NCBI RefSeq assembly: GCF_000521215.1
Contig: NZ_KI928950.1
Coordinates: 85,595 to 149,594 of the forward strand
Length of the DNA stretch: 64,000 bases
Direction of reading: 5' to 3'
Source: Labrenzia sp. DG1229
Lineage (GTDB): Bacteria > Pseudomonadota > Alphaproteobacteria > Rhizobiales > Stappiaceae
Part shown: positions 8,210 to 16,969 of the stretch, piece by piece
Layout of the letters: every line of letters begins with the position of its first letter
How positions within the stretch are numbered: the first letter of the stretch is position 1
Made by a program: the position numbers and the translations under genes
The notes under the pieces: model-generated
What the model was told of the DNA's origin: nothing
Seen by the model: the letters and a program-made list of their open reading frames with translations, nothing else
Database searches by the model: none

Positions 8210-10093
8210 ATGTTGCAGATTTCAGACTTAACCTATCGGATCGGGGACCGTCTCCTGATCGAAAAAGCCAGTGTAACGCTGCCCGGCAAAGCCAAGACCG
8301 GACTCGTCGGCCGCAATGGTGCGGGCAAATCCACCTTGTTCAAGATCATTACCGGAGATCTTTCCACCGAGACAGGTTTCGTTCAAATCCCCAAAAGAGC
8401 GCGGATTGGACAGGTCGCCCAGGAGGCTCCAGGAACCGAAGACACATTGATGGAAGTGGTTCTGGCAGCCGACAAGGAGCGCAGCGGACTGCTTCGCGAG
8501 GCCGAAACGGAAACCGATCCCGAACGCATAGCTGATATCCACACGAGGCTTGCCGATATCGGTGCCCACACGGCGGAAGCACGAGCGGGCGCCATCCTGG
8601 CCGGACTGGGATTTGATGCAGCCGCCCAGCAACGACCCTGCTCATCCTTTTCCGGTGGCTGGCGCATGCGTGTCGCGCTGGCAGCGGTGCTCTTTTCCGA
8701 ACCCGATCTCCTGCTGCTGGACGAACCGACCAACTATCTTGATCTCGAAGGGACGCTCTGGCTCGAAAACTACGTCGCCCGTTACCCGCATCAGGTCCTC
8801 CTGATCTCCCACGACAGGGATCTTCTGAACAAGGCAGTTGACAGTATTGTTCACCTGGAGCGCGGTAAACTGACCTACTATTCCGGTGGGTACGACAGCT
8901 TCGACCGTCAGCGCCGCGAGGCGTTGGTGCTGGCAGAAAAAGCCAGGGAGAAACAGGATGCCCAGCGCAAGCACATGCAGGCTTTTGTCGACCGCTTTCG
9001 CTACAAGGCCAGCAAGGCCCGGCAGGCTCAATCCAGGCTCAAGATGCTGGAGCGGCTGCAGCCAATCGCCGCGCTGACCGAAGCAGGCGGCAAGCCGATC
9101 CAGTTTCCGGATCCGGAAAACCAGCTCGCTCCGCCGATCCTGAAACTGGAGAACGTGTCGACCGGTTACGGCGACACGAAAATCCTGACGCATCTGACAC
9201 TGAATATCGACACAGACGACCGTATTGCGCTGCTTGGCGCCAACGGCAACGGCAAATCCACATTTGCCAAGTTGATTTCGGGGCGCCTGGGGGCGATGGA
9301 CGGCGAAATAACAAAGGCATCAAAACTGAAGATCGCCTTCTTTGCCCAGCATCAGCTCGATGAACTGAAGCCTTCGGAAAATTCCGTCGCGCATGTCCGA
9401 GCGTTGATGCCGGATGCTCCGGAGGCAAAAGTCCGTGCCCGGGTGGCGCGCTTCGGATTGCCGACAGACCGTATGGACACACCGGCAAAGGACCTGTCGG
9501 GCGGAGAGAAGGCAAGGCTCCTTCTCGGCCTTGCGACCTTTGACGGCCCGCATCTTCTGATTTTGGATGAACCGACAAACCATCTCGACATCGACAGCCG
9601 TGAAGCCCTGGTCATGGCGCTGAATGACTATCAGGGTGCCGTCGTCCTGATAAGCCACGACCGGCATCTGGTCGAAGCCTGCGCCGACCGGCTATGGCTG
9701 GTCGCCGATGGCAAGGTCGACCCCTACGATGGCGACATGGAGGACTATCGCCGGCTGATCCTGCAAGGCCCGGCGGCTGTTCAAAAAGCCCGGATACGGG
9801 CGGCCGAAGAAGCCGAAAGGGCATCTGCACCGGAAAAACGCCGCGAGGCCGCCCAGAAGCGCAGTCAGCTCAAGCCGCTCAAGCAGAAAATCGAGGCGGC
9901 GGAGAAGGAAATGGCGCGTCTGCAGGACAAGATCGCCAAGCTTGACGAAGCTCTCGCAGACCCCCAATTTTTTCTGCGCGAAGCGGATCGCGCGACAAAA
10001 TTCGCCAAGGAGCGCGCCTTTTGCGAGAAAAAACTGGTCAAGGCGGAGGAAGACTGGCTGGAGCTGTCAGCCGAGTATGAGGAAACCGGTTGA
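8210..10093 (+). CDS. ABC-F family ATPase (Uup/YheS-like)
   Basis: About 627 residues with two tandem ATP-binding domains and no membrane segments, the layout of ABC-F translation factors. Domain 1 has Walker A GRNGAGKST, signature SFSGGW and Walker B LLLLDEPTNYLDLE. Domain 2 has GANGNGKST, LSGGEKAR and LLILDEPTNHLDID. A basic linker joins them (KHMQAFVDRFRYKASKARQA), and a charged coiled coil ends the protein. I start at 8210 because the family begins MLQISDLTYRIGD; the longer frame from 8150 adds a non-conserved stretch. The role in ribosome function is family knowledge. Confidence 0.93.
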   Translation: MLQISDLTYRIGDRLLIEKASVTLPGKAKTGLVGRNGAGKSTLFKIITGDLSTETGFVQIPKRARIGQVAQEAPGTEDTLMEVVLAADKERSGLLREAETETDPERIADIHTRLADIGAHTAEARAGAILAGLGFDAAAQQRPCSSFSGGWRMRVALAAVLFSEPDLLLLDEPTNYLDLEGTLWLENYVARYPHQVLLISHDRDLLNKAVDSIVHLERGKLTYYSGGYDSFDRQRREALVLAEKAREKQDAQRKHMQAFVDRFRYKASKARQAQSRLKMLERLQPIAALTEAGGKPIQFPDPENQLAPPILKLENVSTGYGDTKILTHLTLNIDTDDRIALLGANGNGKSTFAKLISGRLGAMDGEITKASKLKIAFFAQHQLDELKPSENSVAHVRALMPDAPEAKVRARVARFGLPTDRMDTPAKDLSGGEKARLLLGLATFDGPHLLILDEPTNHLDIDSREALVMALNDYQGAVVLISHDRHLVEACADRLWLVADGKVDPYDGDMEDYRRLILQGPAAVQKARIRAAEEAERASAPEKRREAAQKRSQLKPLKQKIEAAEKEMARLQDKIAKLDEALADPQFFLREADRATKFAKERAFCEKKLVKAEEDWLELSAEYEETG

Positions 10094-10425
10094 CGCCACG
10101 AAACGTCCGCTTGCCCTGGTCTCAGGCCCAATTCACTCCCAAGCTTGAAACCAGAGTTTCGTGCCCGACCTTATGAATATGAAACCCTTGGAAGCGGCGG
10201 GCTCGCGCACTCAACCAAAGCTTGCTTTCGCCAAAAATCAACGGGTACGACTAGACGGTTAAAACAGAAAAACAAAACCCGTGTCACTCAAAATTATTTC
10301 AAATTCACGACAGCACGCGCATAATTCATTCGGAATTGGATCCCAGTATTAATACCGCTGCGAAGAAAGAAGCGTTCGTATGCGCTTGCAATTTCCTGAA
10401 TAGCGAAATGCGGAAGGTCGGCTTT
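10094..10425. other. Intergenic region upstream of the Gly/Asn-repeat gene
   Basis: 332 bases, AT-richer than the flanks. A weak GAAAC/GTTTC hairpin lies about 60 bases after the ABC-F stop. CATAAT at 10320-10325 could be a -10 box, but I see no convincing -35. No gene or RNA was recognised. Confidence 0.5.
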
Positions 10426-11619
10426 ATGTCCTGGAAGAATTCCCTTCTCGTCCTGATTTGTGCTGGAATCCTTGTGCTGGCTCCCGTTGTAACCCCCAAT
10501 CTCATTCCTTTCCAGGAAACGAACGGCGAGGCTTATGCGAAAAACGGGAATGGAAATGGGAATGGCAACGGAAACGGTGGTGGAAACGGGAACGGGAACG
10601 GGAACGGAAATGGCGGTAGCTCAAAGAAGTCGGGTAACGCTAACCGTGCGGCCGGGAATGGCGGGTTCGAAATATTCAGCAACCGCAAAAACAAAACCCA
10701 GGCCAGAAAAAACAAGGACAATTCAAAGGGGTTAAAGGGGTTTTTCGGCAACGTTTTTGGAAACAATGCAGAGAACGGAAACAAAAAATACAATCGGCGC
10801 GGATCCTCTAACGCCAACTTTCGTCTTTCAAAGGCCGAGCGCGCTAGTCTTGGCAGTGTTGCCACAACACCCGCACGCAGACCCAGCCTGAAAGAAAAAA
10901 ATCTGAATGCCAGACTGGGGCGCTTGAATTCTCTCAAAAGGAATTACAGAGCCTACATGAATTCCAATGACCCCCATCTTGCCTCGGTCAAGGAATTCAT
11001 CGGTTCTTCGATTGAATTCCGCGAGGCAACCGAATCTCTCAAAGATCTTGCCGATGAACTTACCAATGCACGCGATCGGCTGGCAGGGGTTCTGGAAGAA
11101 AACGATCTGCCGGATGATTTCGAAAATCTTTCATCTGACGAAATTTCGGAACGGATCGCGGAGCAGATAAAATCGCTGGAAGACCAGATTGCGGAACTTG
11201 AAACCGTCCCCAATCCGGATGGCAGCTTACCGAACAAAGAGGGAATTGCAGCGCTGCAGGATGAGATCGATAGCCTGAGCAACATCCTTGAAAGTCCGGA
11301 ATTTGAGGAATTCGCGACAGCGGAAAACACATTGAGCGATGCCGAGGACAACGTCGCTGAATTGAAGGAAAGCGTTTCGAATGAGGCCCTCAGGGAGGCG
11401 CTGTCAAAAATGATCAACGACAATCGGGCCGACGCTGTCGATGACGAAATGGTCGATTGGGCGAAGTCGGTTCTGGATGGAAAGATAGAAGAAATCCGGG
11501 ACGCTTCGGAGGATGAGGAAGGATTCGCCAAACCCGAAACAGCCCCGGAGGAAAACGCAAGCCTGGATCCGGGTCTTCTTCCAGACGAAAACGATCTTCG
11601 CCCGACACTCGCCAAATGA
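10426..11619 (+). CDS. Exported protein with Gly-Asn repeat and acidic coiled-coil C-terminus
   Basis: About 397 residues; start chosen at 10426 because GGAAGG precedes it and a signal or anchor helix follows (NSLLVLICAGILVLAPVV). Next is a pure Asn/Gly tract (about 10543-10620) in which NG dipeptides repeat, then a basic Lys/Arg/Asn segment, and from about residue 140 an acidic, Glu/Asp-rich helical region with heptad-like patterns (LADELTNARDRLAGVLEEN, IKSLEDQIAELE). No catalytic motif is visible. Proteins with such tracts occur in many alphaproteobacteria without assigned function; a structural or surface role is a guess. The frame is open to a TTG at 10336. Confidence 0.7.
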   Translation: MSWKNSLLVLICAGILVLAPVVTPNLIPFQETNGEAYAKNGNGNGNGNGNGGGNGNGNGNGNGGSSKKSGNANRAAGNGGFEIFSNRKNKTQARKNKDNSKGLKGFFGNVFGNNAENGNKKYNRRGSSNANFRLSKAERASLGSVATTPARRPSLKEKNLNARLGRLNSLKRNYRAYMNSNDPHLASVKEFIGSSIEFREATESLKDLADELTNARDRLAGVLEENDLPDDFENLSSDEISERIAEQIKSLEDQIAELETVPNPDGSLPNKEGIAALQDEIDSLSNILESPEFEEFATAENTLSDAEDNVAELKESVSNEALREALSKMINDNRADAVDDEMVDWAKSVLDGKIEEIRDASEDEEGFAKPETAPEENASLDPGLLPDENDLRPTLAK

Positions 11620-11637
11620 AACCAGCCCGGTAAGAAC

Positions 11638-12030
11638 TTAGGGTGACTGTTCCACCGGTCCGCCCTGCTTTACCCAGTCGTTGAAGCCGTCTTTCAGATG
11701 GGCAGCCTCAAACCCCATGTCGTTGAGTGTCGACACGCTCAAGGCTGAGCGCCAGCCGGAAGCGCAATGGAAGACGAATTTCTTGTCTTCGGCAAATACA
11801 TCCTTGAAATAAGGACTTTCCGGATCAACCCAGAATTCGAGCATACCCCGCGGGCAATGAACGCTGCCTGGAATGAACCCCAGTTTCTGACGCTCGCGAA
11901 CGTCGCGGATATCGACGAAGACGACGTCAGGGTCCTCGAACAGCCTGATGCCATCTTCGGTCCCGATCTCCTCGATCCGTTCTTTTGCCCGTGTCACCAT
12001 TTCGGCTGACGACATCTTCAGCTTCTTCAT
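11638..12030 (-). CDS. Rhodanese-domain sulfurtransferase
   Basis: About 130 residues, a single rhodanese domain. The active-site loop HCASGWRSA has the expected Cys followed by Gly and Arg, and DVVFVDIRDVRER and GFIPGSVHCPRG are the other typical strands. The start at 12030 has GGGGAG six bases upstream. An ATG at 12051, in an ATGA overlap with the preceding holC stop and with its own GGGAG, is an equally plausible start. It is transcribed with holC. Substrate unknown. Confidence 0.87.
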   Translation of the reverse strand: MKKLKMSSAEMVTRAKERIEEIGTEDGIRLFEDPDVVFVDIRDVRERQKLGFIPGSVHCPRGMLEFWVDPESPYFKDVFAEDKKFVFHCASGWRSALSVSTLNDMGFEAAHLKDGFNDWVKQGGPVEQSP

Positions 12031-12047
12031 ATCTGTCTCCCCTGGCT

Positions 12048-12500
12048 TCATGCCTTTTTCTCCCAGCCACCAGCTTGCGTCTGTTGCCAATAGGCGATTT
12101 CAAACCCTTCGGATTTTGCTTCTTTCCAACGCCTGCGCGCTTCCTCGACCGCTGTCTGGTCGTTGCCGTCAAACATGTAGATCGCCCGCTTGTAGTCCTT
12201 CAGAGATGGTGGATCGGCCCTGTCCACCAGAAAGCGCACGTCGGCAGTATTGGGATTGTCCTGTTCCGACGTCAGATAAATCGGCTGTTGTTCCGAATAG
12301 CCGTCCGTTTTGGTTCCGTGAGGAAGAAAGCTGTCATCGGCAAAGGTCCAAAGATGCGCATCGAGTGCATTGCAGCGCTCCTCGCTACCTGTCTGAATGA
12401 CCACCTTCCAGTCACGTTCAAGGCATTTGAGCAGAAGTTGCGGCAAGGCCGCTTCGAGCGGCTTGTGCAGCAGATGATAGAACATCACTTCCACGCTCAT
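12048..12500 (-). CDS. holC: DNA polymerase III chi subunit
   Basis: About 150 residues from the ATG at 12500, which has GGAG just upstream; the frame is open further 5' but the family starts at MSVEVMFYHL. Family features are the N-terminal FYHLLHKPLEAALPQLLLKC, TFADDSFLPHG and DNPNTADVRFLVD, then the final KEAKSEGFEIAYWQQ. Chi links the clamp-loader complex to single-strand binding protein. It is the first gene of a two-gene unit with the rhodanese. Confidence 0.92.
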   Translation of the reverse strand: MSVEVMFYHLLHKPLEAALPQLLLKCLERDWKVVIQTGSEERCNALDAHLWTFADDSFLPHGTKTDGYSEQQPIYLTSEQDNPNTADVRFLVDRADPPSLKDYKRAIYMFDGNDQTAVEEARRRWKEAKSEGFEIAYWQQTQAGGWEKKA

Positions 12501-12763
12501 TTTCCACTCCGGCGCATGTTGCACGCGTATCGGTATGATCGCGGCAGTTATCCATATGAACGTCTTGAGTGATGCGCTCATGCAACAGCGTCTCACTCAA
12601 ATCCGTTTCATCGCAATTACGACATAGACAGGTCTCAAGACTCGTATCATTAACCCTTCGCAAATGTCGATTGACTAGGGTTTGTTCCCGGGGACGATCC
12701 AAGGATCATTTCTGGGTGGCTGGTGAGCGGTGGTTCCGAACCGGCCAATAAGGGGAATAGTGA

Positions 12764-12880
12764 ATGATTGCACGTGTTGTTGTGTTTTGTGCATTGGTAG
12801 CCGTTGTTGCAGGTGCCACGCTTGGAATGGGAATGCTGGTCGAACCGGCAACCGCTTGTCAGACATACAAAACCTGTTGA
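12764..12880 (+). CDS. Small secreted or membrane peptide, 38 residues
   Basis: A short frame, MIARVVVFCALVAVVAGATL to about residue 20, continuing to a C-terminus with ACQTYKTC and a TGA stop at 12878. AGGGGA stands 8 bases before the ATG, and a perfect 12-bp terminator starts 18 bases after the stop. The peptide is mostly one hydrophobic helix that could be a signal peptide, ending at a PATA-type cleavage context, leaving a very short Cys-containing tail. No family recognised. The ribosome site plus a dedicated terminator make this a credible gene. Confidence 0.55.
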   Translation: MIARVVVFCALVAVVAGATLGMGMLVEPATACQTYKTC

Positions 12881-12898
12881 GCAAGCCGGATAGTTTTG

Positions 12899-12925
12899 AA
12901 AAACCCGCCTTTCAGGCGGGTTTTT
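12899..12925. terminator. Bidirectional terminator between the 38-residue ORF and pepA
   Basis: AAAAACCCGCCT and AGGCGGGTTTTT are perfect 12-bp arms with a 3-base loop. Both strands end in a T run, so it can terminate the small plus-strand gene and the minus-strand pepA, whose stop lies 24 bases away. Confidence 0.9.
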
Positions 12926-12948
12926 CTTTGCTTTCATGACAGGACTGC

Positions 12949-14448
12949 TCAGTTTTCGTAGTGATCAGCGACCAGTTGGTTGAGCAACCGCACCCCGTAT
13001 CCCGAGGCCCAGCTTTGGCAGATATCGTCTTTCGGGGCACCAAACGCGGTGCCTGCGATGTCCAGATGCGCCCAGGGAACGTCATTGGCGAAGCGCTGTA
13101 GAAATTGCGCAGCAGTAATCGAGCCTGCCCAGCGGCCGCCGGTATTCTTCACATCGGCATTTGGTGTGTCGATGATCTTGTCGTAGTCCTTTGACAGTGG
13201 AAGCCGCCACAGCGGTTCACCGCTTGCCTTTGCAGATGCAAGCAACTTGTCGGCCAATTCGTCATTGTTGGAAAACAGACCTGCATTGAGATTGCCGAGC
13301 GCGACGAGGACCGCCCCAGTCAGCGTGGCAAGGTCGATCATGATTGCAGGTTTGAATTTCTCCTGGGTGTACCAGAGTGCATCTGCCAGAACGAGACGCC
13401 CCTCGGCATCCGTGTTCAGGATTTCAATCGTGGTACCGGACATGGCCGTGACGATATCACCAGGACGCTGGGCGTTTCCATCCGGCATGTTCTCTACCAG
13501 CCCGATTACGCCGATCACGTTTGCCTTTGCCTTGCGAGCGGCGACTGCGTGCATTGCACCGATGACCGCGGCGGCACCTCCCATGTCACCCTTCATCTCT
13601 TCCATGCCACCAGCCGGCTTGATTGAAATGCCACCGGTGTCAAAGACAACACCCTTGCCGACGAACGCAACCGGAGCATCAGTTTTCTTGCCACCGCTCC
13701 AGCGCATGACGGCCAGCCGCGGCGGACGAACGGAGCCTTGAGCAACGCCAAGAAGCGCTGCCATCTTCAGCTTTTTCATTTCCTTTTCGCCGAGGATTTC
13801 AACTTCAACGCCGAGCTTTTCCAGATCGGCGGCTTTTCTGGCAAACTCGACAGGACCGAGAACATTTGCCGGTTCGTTGACCAGATCCCGCGCCAGAACG
13901 ACACCATCGGCAATGGCCTGCGACACACCCCAGTACTTTCTCGCCGACTTTGGATCTGCGACTTTCAACGTGAGCTTGAGATCCTTGCTGCCTGTCTCGT
14001 CCTTCTTTTTGGTTTTGTAGGCATCAAATGCATAAGCTCGCAGTTTTGCGCCCATAGCGAATTCGGCCACCGCACCGGCCGGGATTTCAACTCCCTGCGG
14101 TGCCTCAAGGAGAACCTCAACGGTCTCCGCCTTCGTTTTCTGAAGTTCCGCAAATACGGCGCCACCGAAAGACCGCCAGTCTGCGTCGACCAGGTCTTCG
14201 GCCTTGCCGATGCCGAATGCGATCAGACGGTCCAGACCAAGGCCTGCGGGTGCGACAAGGTCCAGGCTTGTTTTTTTCTTTCCCGAAAATCCTGCGATAC
14301 CGGCGACCCGCTCAAGACCACCCTCCAGGCCGGCAACCACCTCCCCTGAGATTGCCCCGAGGCCGAGGCCATCGGCAACCAGTACAACTGCTGCTCCCTT
14401 CTTGGGAGCGTCGACCCTGGAAAAGGAAATTTTTGCAAGCTTGGTCAT
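12949..14448 (-). CDS. pepA: Leucyl aminopeptidase (M17)
   Basis: 499 residues. The catalytic domain holds the two-metal site: [34 protein letters not shown] and the family signature NTDAEGRL. Removes N-terminal amino acids from peptides in the cytoplasm. The N-terminal part (residues 1-170) is the less conserved M17 N domain. AAGGA precedes the ATG. It is divergent from the lptFG-lptD unit, with a 239-base region between the starts. Confidence 0.96.
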   Translation of the reverse strand: MTKLAKISFSRVDAPKKGAAVVLVADGLGLGAISGEVVAGLEGGLERVAGIAGFSGKKKTSLDLVAPAGLGLDRLIAFGIGKAEDLVDADWRSFGGAVFAELQKTKAETVEVLLEAPQGVEIPAGAVAEFAMGAKLRAYAFDAYKTKKKDETGSKDLKLTLKVADPKSARKYWGVSQAIADGVVLARDLVNEPANVLGPVEFARKAADLEKLGVEVEILGEKEMKKLKMAALLGVAQGSVRPPRLAVMRWSGGKKTDAPVAFVGKGVVFDTGGISIKPAGGMEEMKGDMGGAAAVIGAMHAVAARKAKANVIGVIGLVENMPDGNAQRPGDIVTAMSGTTIEILNTDAEGRLVLADALWYTQEKFKPAIMIDLATLTGAVLVALGNLNAGLFSNNDELADKLLASAKASGEPLWRLPLSKDYDKIIDTPNADVKNTGGRWAGSITAAQFLQRFANDVPWAHLDIAGTAFGAPKDDICQSWASGYGVRLLNQLVADHYEN

Positions 14449-14687
14449 TCGTCGGTCCTTGTTGAAATTGCTGATTGATCCTTGACTGCCGGCGCACCAG
14501 ATCGCCCACTTTCAAAGAAGCCTGATTTGTCCGCAAATCATGGGGTTTGCACACCTTTTTCGGCAAGAGCCAGCAAAATTAATGTATATTAACCATTCTT
14601 ATTTATGCGGCGTTCACCACATTCCGTGTTATTCGGTGGCTGAGCGGAATTTTCACCGAAAAAACAAGGGACCTGGTCCGGCCAGAC

Positions 14688-15873
14688 ATGAAAACGCTTG
14701 AACGCTACATAATGCGCCGGACACTGTACGCATTCACGCTCACGATTGCGGCAATGACCGGTGTAGTATGGGCGACACAAGCTTTGCGGCAGCTGGATCT
14801 GGTGACTTCCAAAGGGCAGACGATTGTCCAGTTCATCGGTATCACGATGCTCGCCTTGCCGTTTCTTATCATGATTGTCGCGCCTTTCGCGCTGATGCTT
14901 GCGCTCATCCTCGTGCTCAACGCTCTTTCCGGTGACAGTGAACTGATTGTCATCGATGCAAGCGGTGGCTCGAGATTTCTCGTTCTCAAACCCGTATTGC
15001 TGTTTTCATTTGCCGTCATGCTTCTGATCGGCAGTCTGTCGCTTTACATCGCCCCGGGCGGGCTGGCACAGCTGAGGACAGAAATCACCCGGGTCAGGGC
15101 CGACCTTGTTGCCAACATCGTGAAACCCGGCAAATTCATCTCGGTCGAGGGTGGTCTGACGTTTCATATCAGAAACCGCACGGGCAACGGCACGCTCGAC
15201 GGCCTATTGCTCCACGACACACGCGACGGAGAAACCGCCTTCACCTACCAGGCGGATACAGGACAGATTGTCGAAGCGGCTGATCGCACTTTGCTCGTGA
15301 TGAACAACGGAACGATCCAGCGACGACCGAAGCAGGAAGGCGATATATCGATTGTCCGTTTCCAGTCCTATGCGTTTGATCTGTCCAATCTGATACCTGA
15401 AGCCGGAGAACCGGTCTTCAAGGCAAGCGAACGCACCACGGCCAATCTGTTCGCTCCGGGCAAAAACGACGCATATGCCCTGAAAAATTCAGACAAACTG
15501 TCGCAAGAGCTACACGAGCGTTTCAGTCAACCTCTCTATGCGATCGCATTTGGACTGATTGTTTTCGCTTTTCTGGGCGAAAGCAAGAACCACGAGACAG
15601 GGGCGCGGCGCCGTTATAGTGGGTGCGATCGCCTGCTGTGTGATCCTGCGTACGTCCGGGTTTGGCGTGACGGCGATTTCCGGCGGGCCGACGGCACTGC
15701 TGGGCCTGCTTTATGCCGTGCCGATTGCCGGATCCGTTCTGGCGCTCATTTCAATATTCAAGGAACAGCGTTCGCAGCCCAGATGGTTGGGCAATCTGCA
15801 GCACGCTGTTCAGGATCGGATTGAGGCACTCGGCAATCGGCTGAACAACCGGCAGACCGGGGGAGCCTCATGA
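14688..15873 (+). CDS. lptF: LPS export permease LptF, interrupted by a one-base frameshift
   Basis: Inner-membrane component of the LptB2FG transporter. The first frame (14688 onward) gives the N-terminal helices, the periplasmic domain and the start of the C-terminal helices up to LIVFAFLGE near 15581. It then turns into nonsense and stops at 15824. The neighbouring frame gives the expected continuation (TTRQGRGAVIVGAIACCVIL, later GFGVTAIS and GLLYAVPIAGSVLAL) and ends at 15873. Removing one A from the AAA at 15580-15582 restores LGEARTTRQ and a 394-residue protein of normal length. The second frame's stop overlaps the lptG start as ATGA, which supports it as the true 3' end. LptF is normally essential, so a sequencing error is the first explanation. 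Confidence 0.88.
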
Positions 15874-16964
15874 TCCTCGGGAGAACCCTGTCGATTTATT
15901 TCTCAAACCGTTTCCTCAAGGCCATACTCGGACTGTTTCTGTTCGCCGCTGTCCTGATTTTTCTGTTTGACGTACTAGAACTGGTTCGCAGGGGTGGCGA
16001 CCGTGAGGGATTTTCCGTTCTGCGGGTCGCGCTCATCTCCGCCCTGCGGGTGCCCTTGCTTCTCGAGCAGGTCATTCCTTTCACGGTCCTTTTCGGTGCG
16101 ATTGCGGCCTTTGTCACTCTTAGCCGCGCTCTGGAACTCGTGGTTACCCGAGCCTCCGGAATTTCTGTTTGGCAATTCTCCCTACCGGCGATTCTGGTTG
16201 GCATCTGCCTCGGAATATTATCTGTAACGGTCTACAATCCCGCGGCAGTCTGGTTCCAGAAGAAGTCCGACGAGGTCGCGTCCGGCCTGTTCGGAGCCGA
16301 CCAGACATTTTTGCTGCAAAATAGCAATGAGGTGTGGGTCAGGCAGGATGGTCTAGACGGTGAGTCGGTGCTTCTTGCCCAGCAGTTGCTTGACGGTGGA
16401 ACACGACTTCTCGGCGTTACGGTGTTTACCTTCGACAAGGATGGCACGTTCCGGGAGCGTATCGAGGCCGACGAAGCCCGGCTCGGAGATGAAATCTGGT
16501 ATCTCAATGACGCTATCGTCTATACGACCGAGCAAGATCCACAGCCTTATGGACAATATCAGGTCAGCACATTTTTAACGGCAACCGAAGTACGCGAGAG
16601 CATCGGCTCGCCCGAGTCCATCTCGTTCTGGAACCTGCCGCGCTTTATTGAACTGGCAAGAAACGCAGGGTTACCCGCATATAGGTATAATTTGCAGTAC
16701 CAGACTTTGCTGGCACGGCCGCTTCTTTTGGTCGCCATGATTTTGATTGCAGCCGCAGTTTCCCTTAAAGTTTCACGGTTTGGTGGATTGGGAAGTATGA
16801 TTCTGGGTGGAATCCTGTCCGGGTTCGTGCTTTACGTTCTCACCGAGTTGGCCAAGGATTTCGGGGGCGCAGGTATCGTCCCCCCCTTGGTGGCAGCATG
16901 GGCGCCTGGAATATTTGGAGTACTTATGGGTTTGACTATTCTCTTGCATCAGGAGGACGGATAA
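15870..16964 (+). CDS. lptG: LPS export permease LptG
   Basis: 364 residues with the YjgP/YjgQ permease layout: helices near residues 15-35, 60-85 and 100-120, a periplasmic beta-jellyroll-like middle (WVRQDGLDGESVLLAQQLLD), then three C-terminal helices (LLLVAMILIAAAVSLKVS, GSMILGGILSGFVLYVLTE). With LptF and LptB it extracts lipopolysaccharide from the inner membrane. Its ATG overlaps the lptF stop, so the two are translationally coupled, and lptD follows after 5 bases. Confidence 0.95.
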   Translation: MILGRTLSIYFSNRFLKAILGLFLFAAVLIFLFDVLELVRRGGDREGFSVLRVALISALRVPLLLEQVIPFTVLFGAIAAFVTLSRALELVVTRASGISVWQFSLPAILVGICLGILSVTVYNPAAVWFQKKSDEVASGLFGADQTFLLQNSNEVWVRQDGLDGESVLLAQQLLDGGTRLLGVTVFTFDKDGTFRERIEADEARLGDEIWYLNDAIVYTTEQDPQPYGQYQVSTFLTATEVRESIGSPESISFWNLPRFIELARNAGLPAYRYNLQYQTLLARPLLLVAMILIAAAVSLKVSRFGGLGSMILGGILSGFVLYVLTELAKDFGGAGIVPPLVAAWAPGIFGVLMGLTILLHQEDG

Positions 16965-16969
16965 GGCCG

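Noticed and set aside
14574-14594. CtrA-like TTAATGTATATTAACC before lptF
   Set aside because: Spacing between the TTAA halves is 6, not 7, so it does not meet the CtrA consensus; kept only as a near miss.
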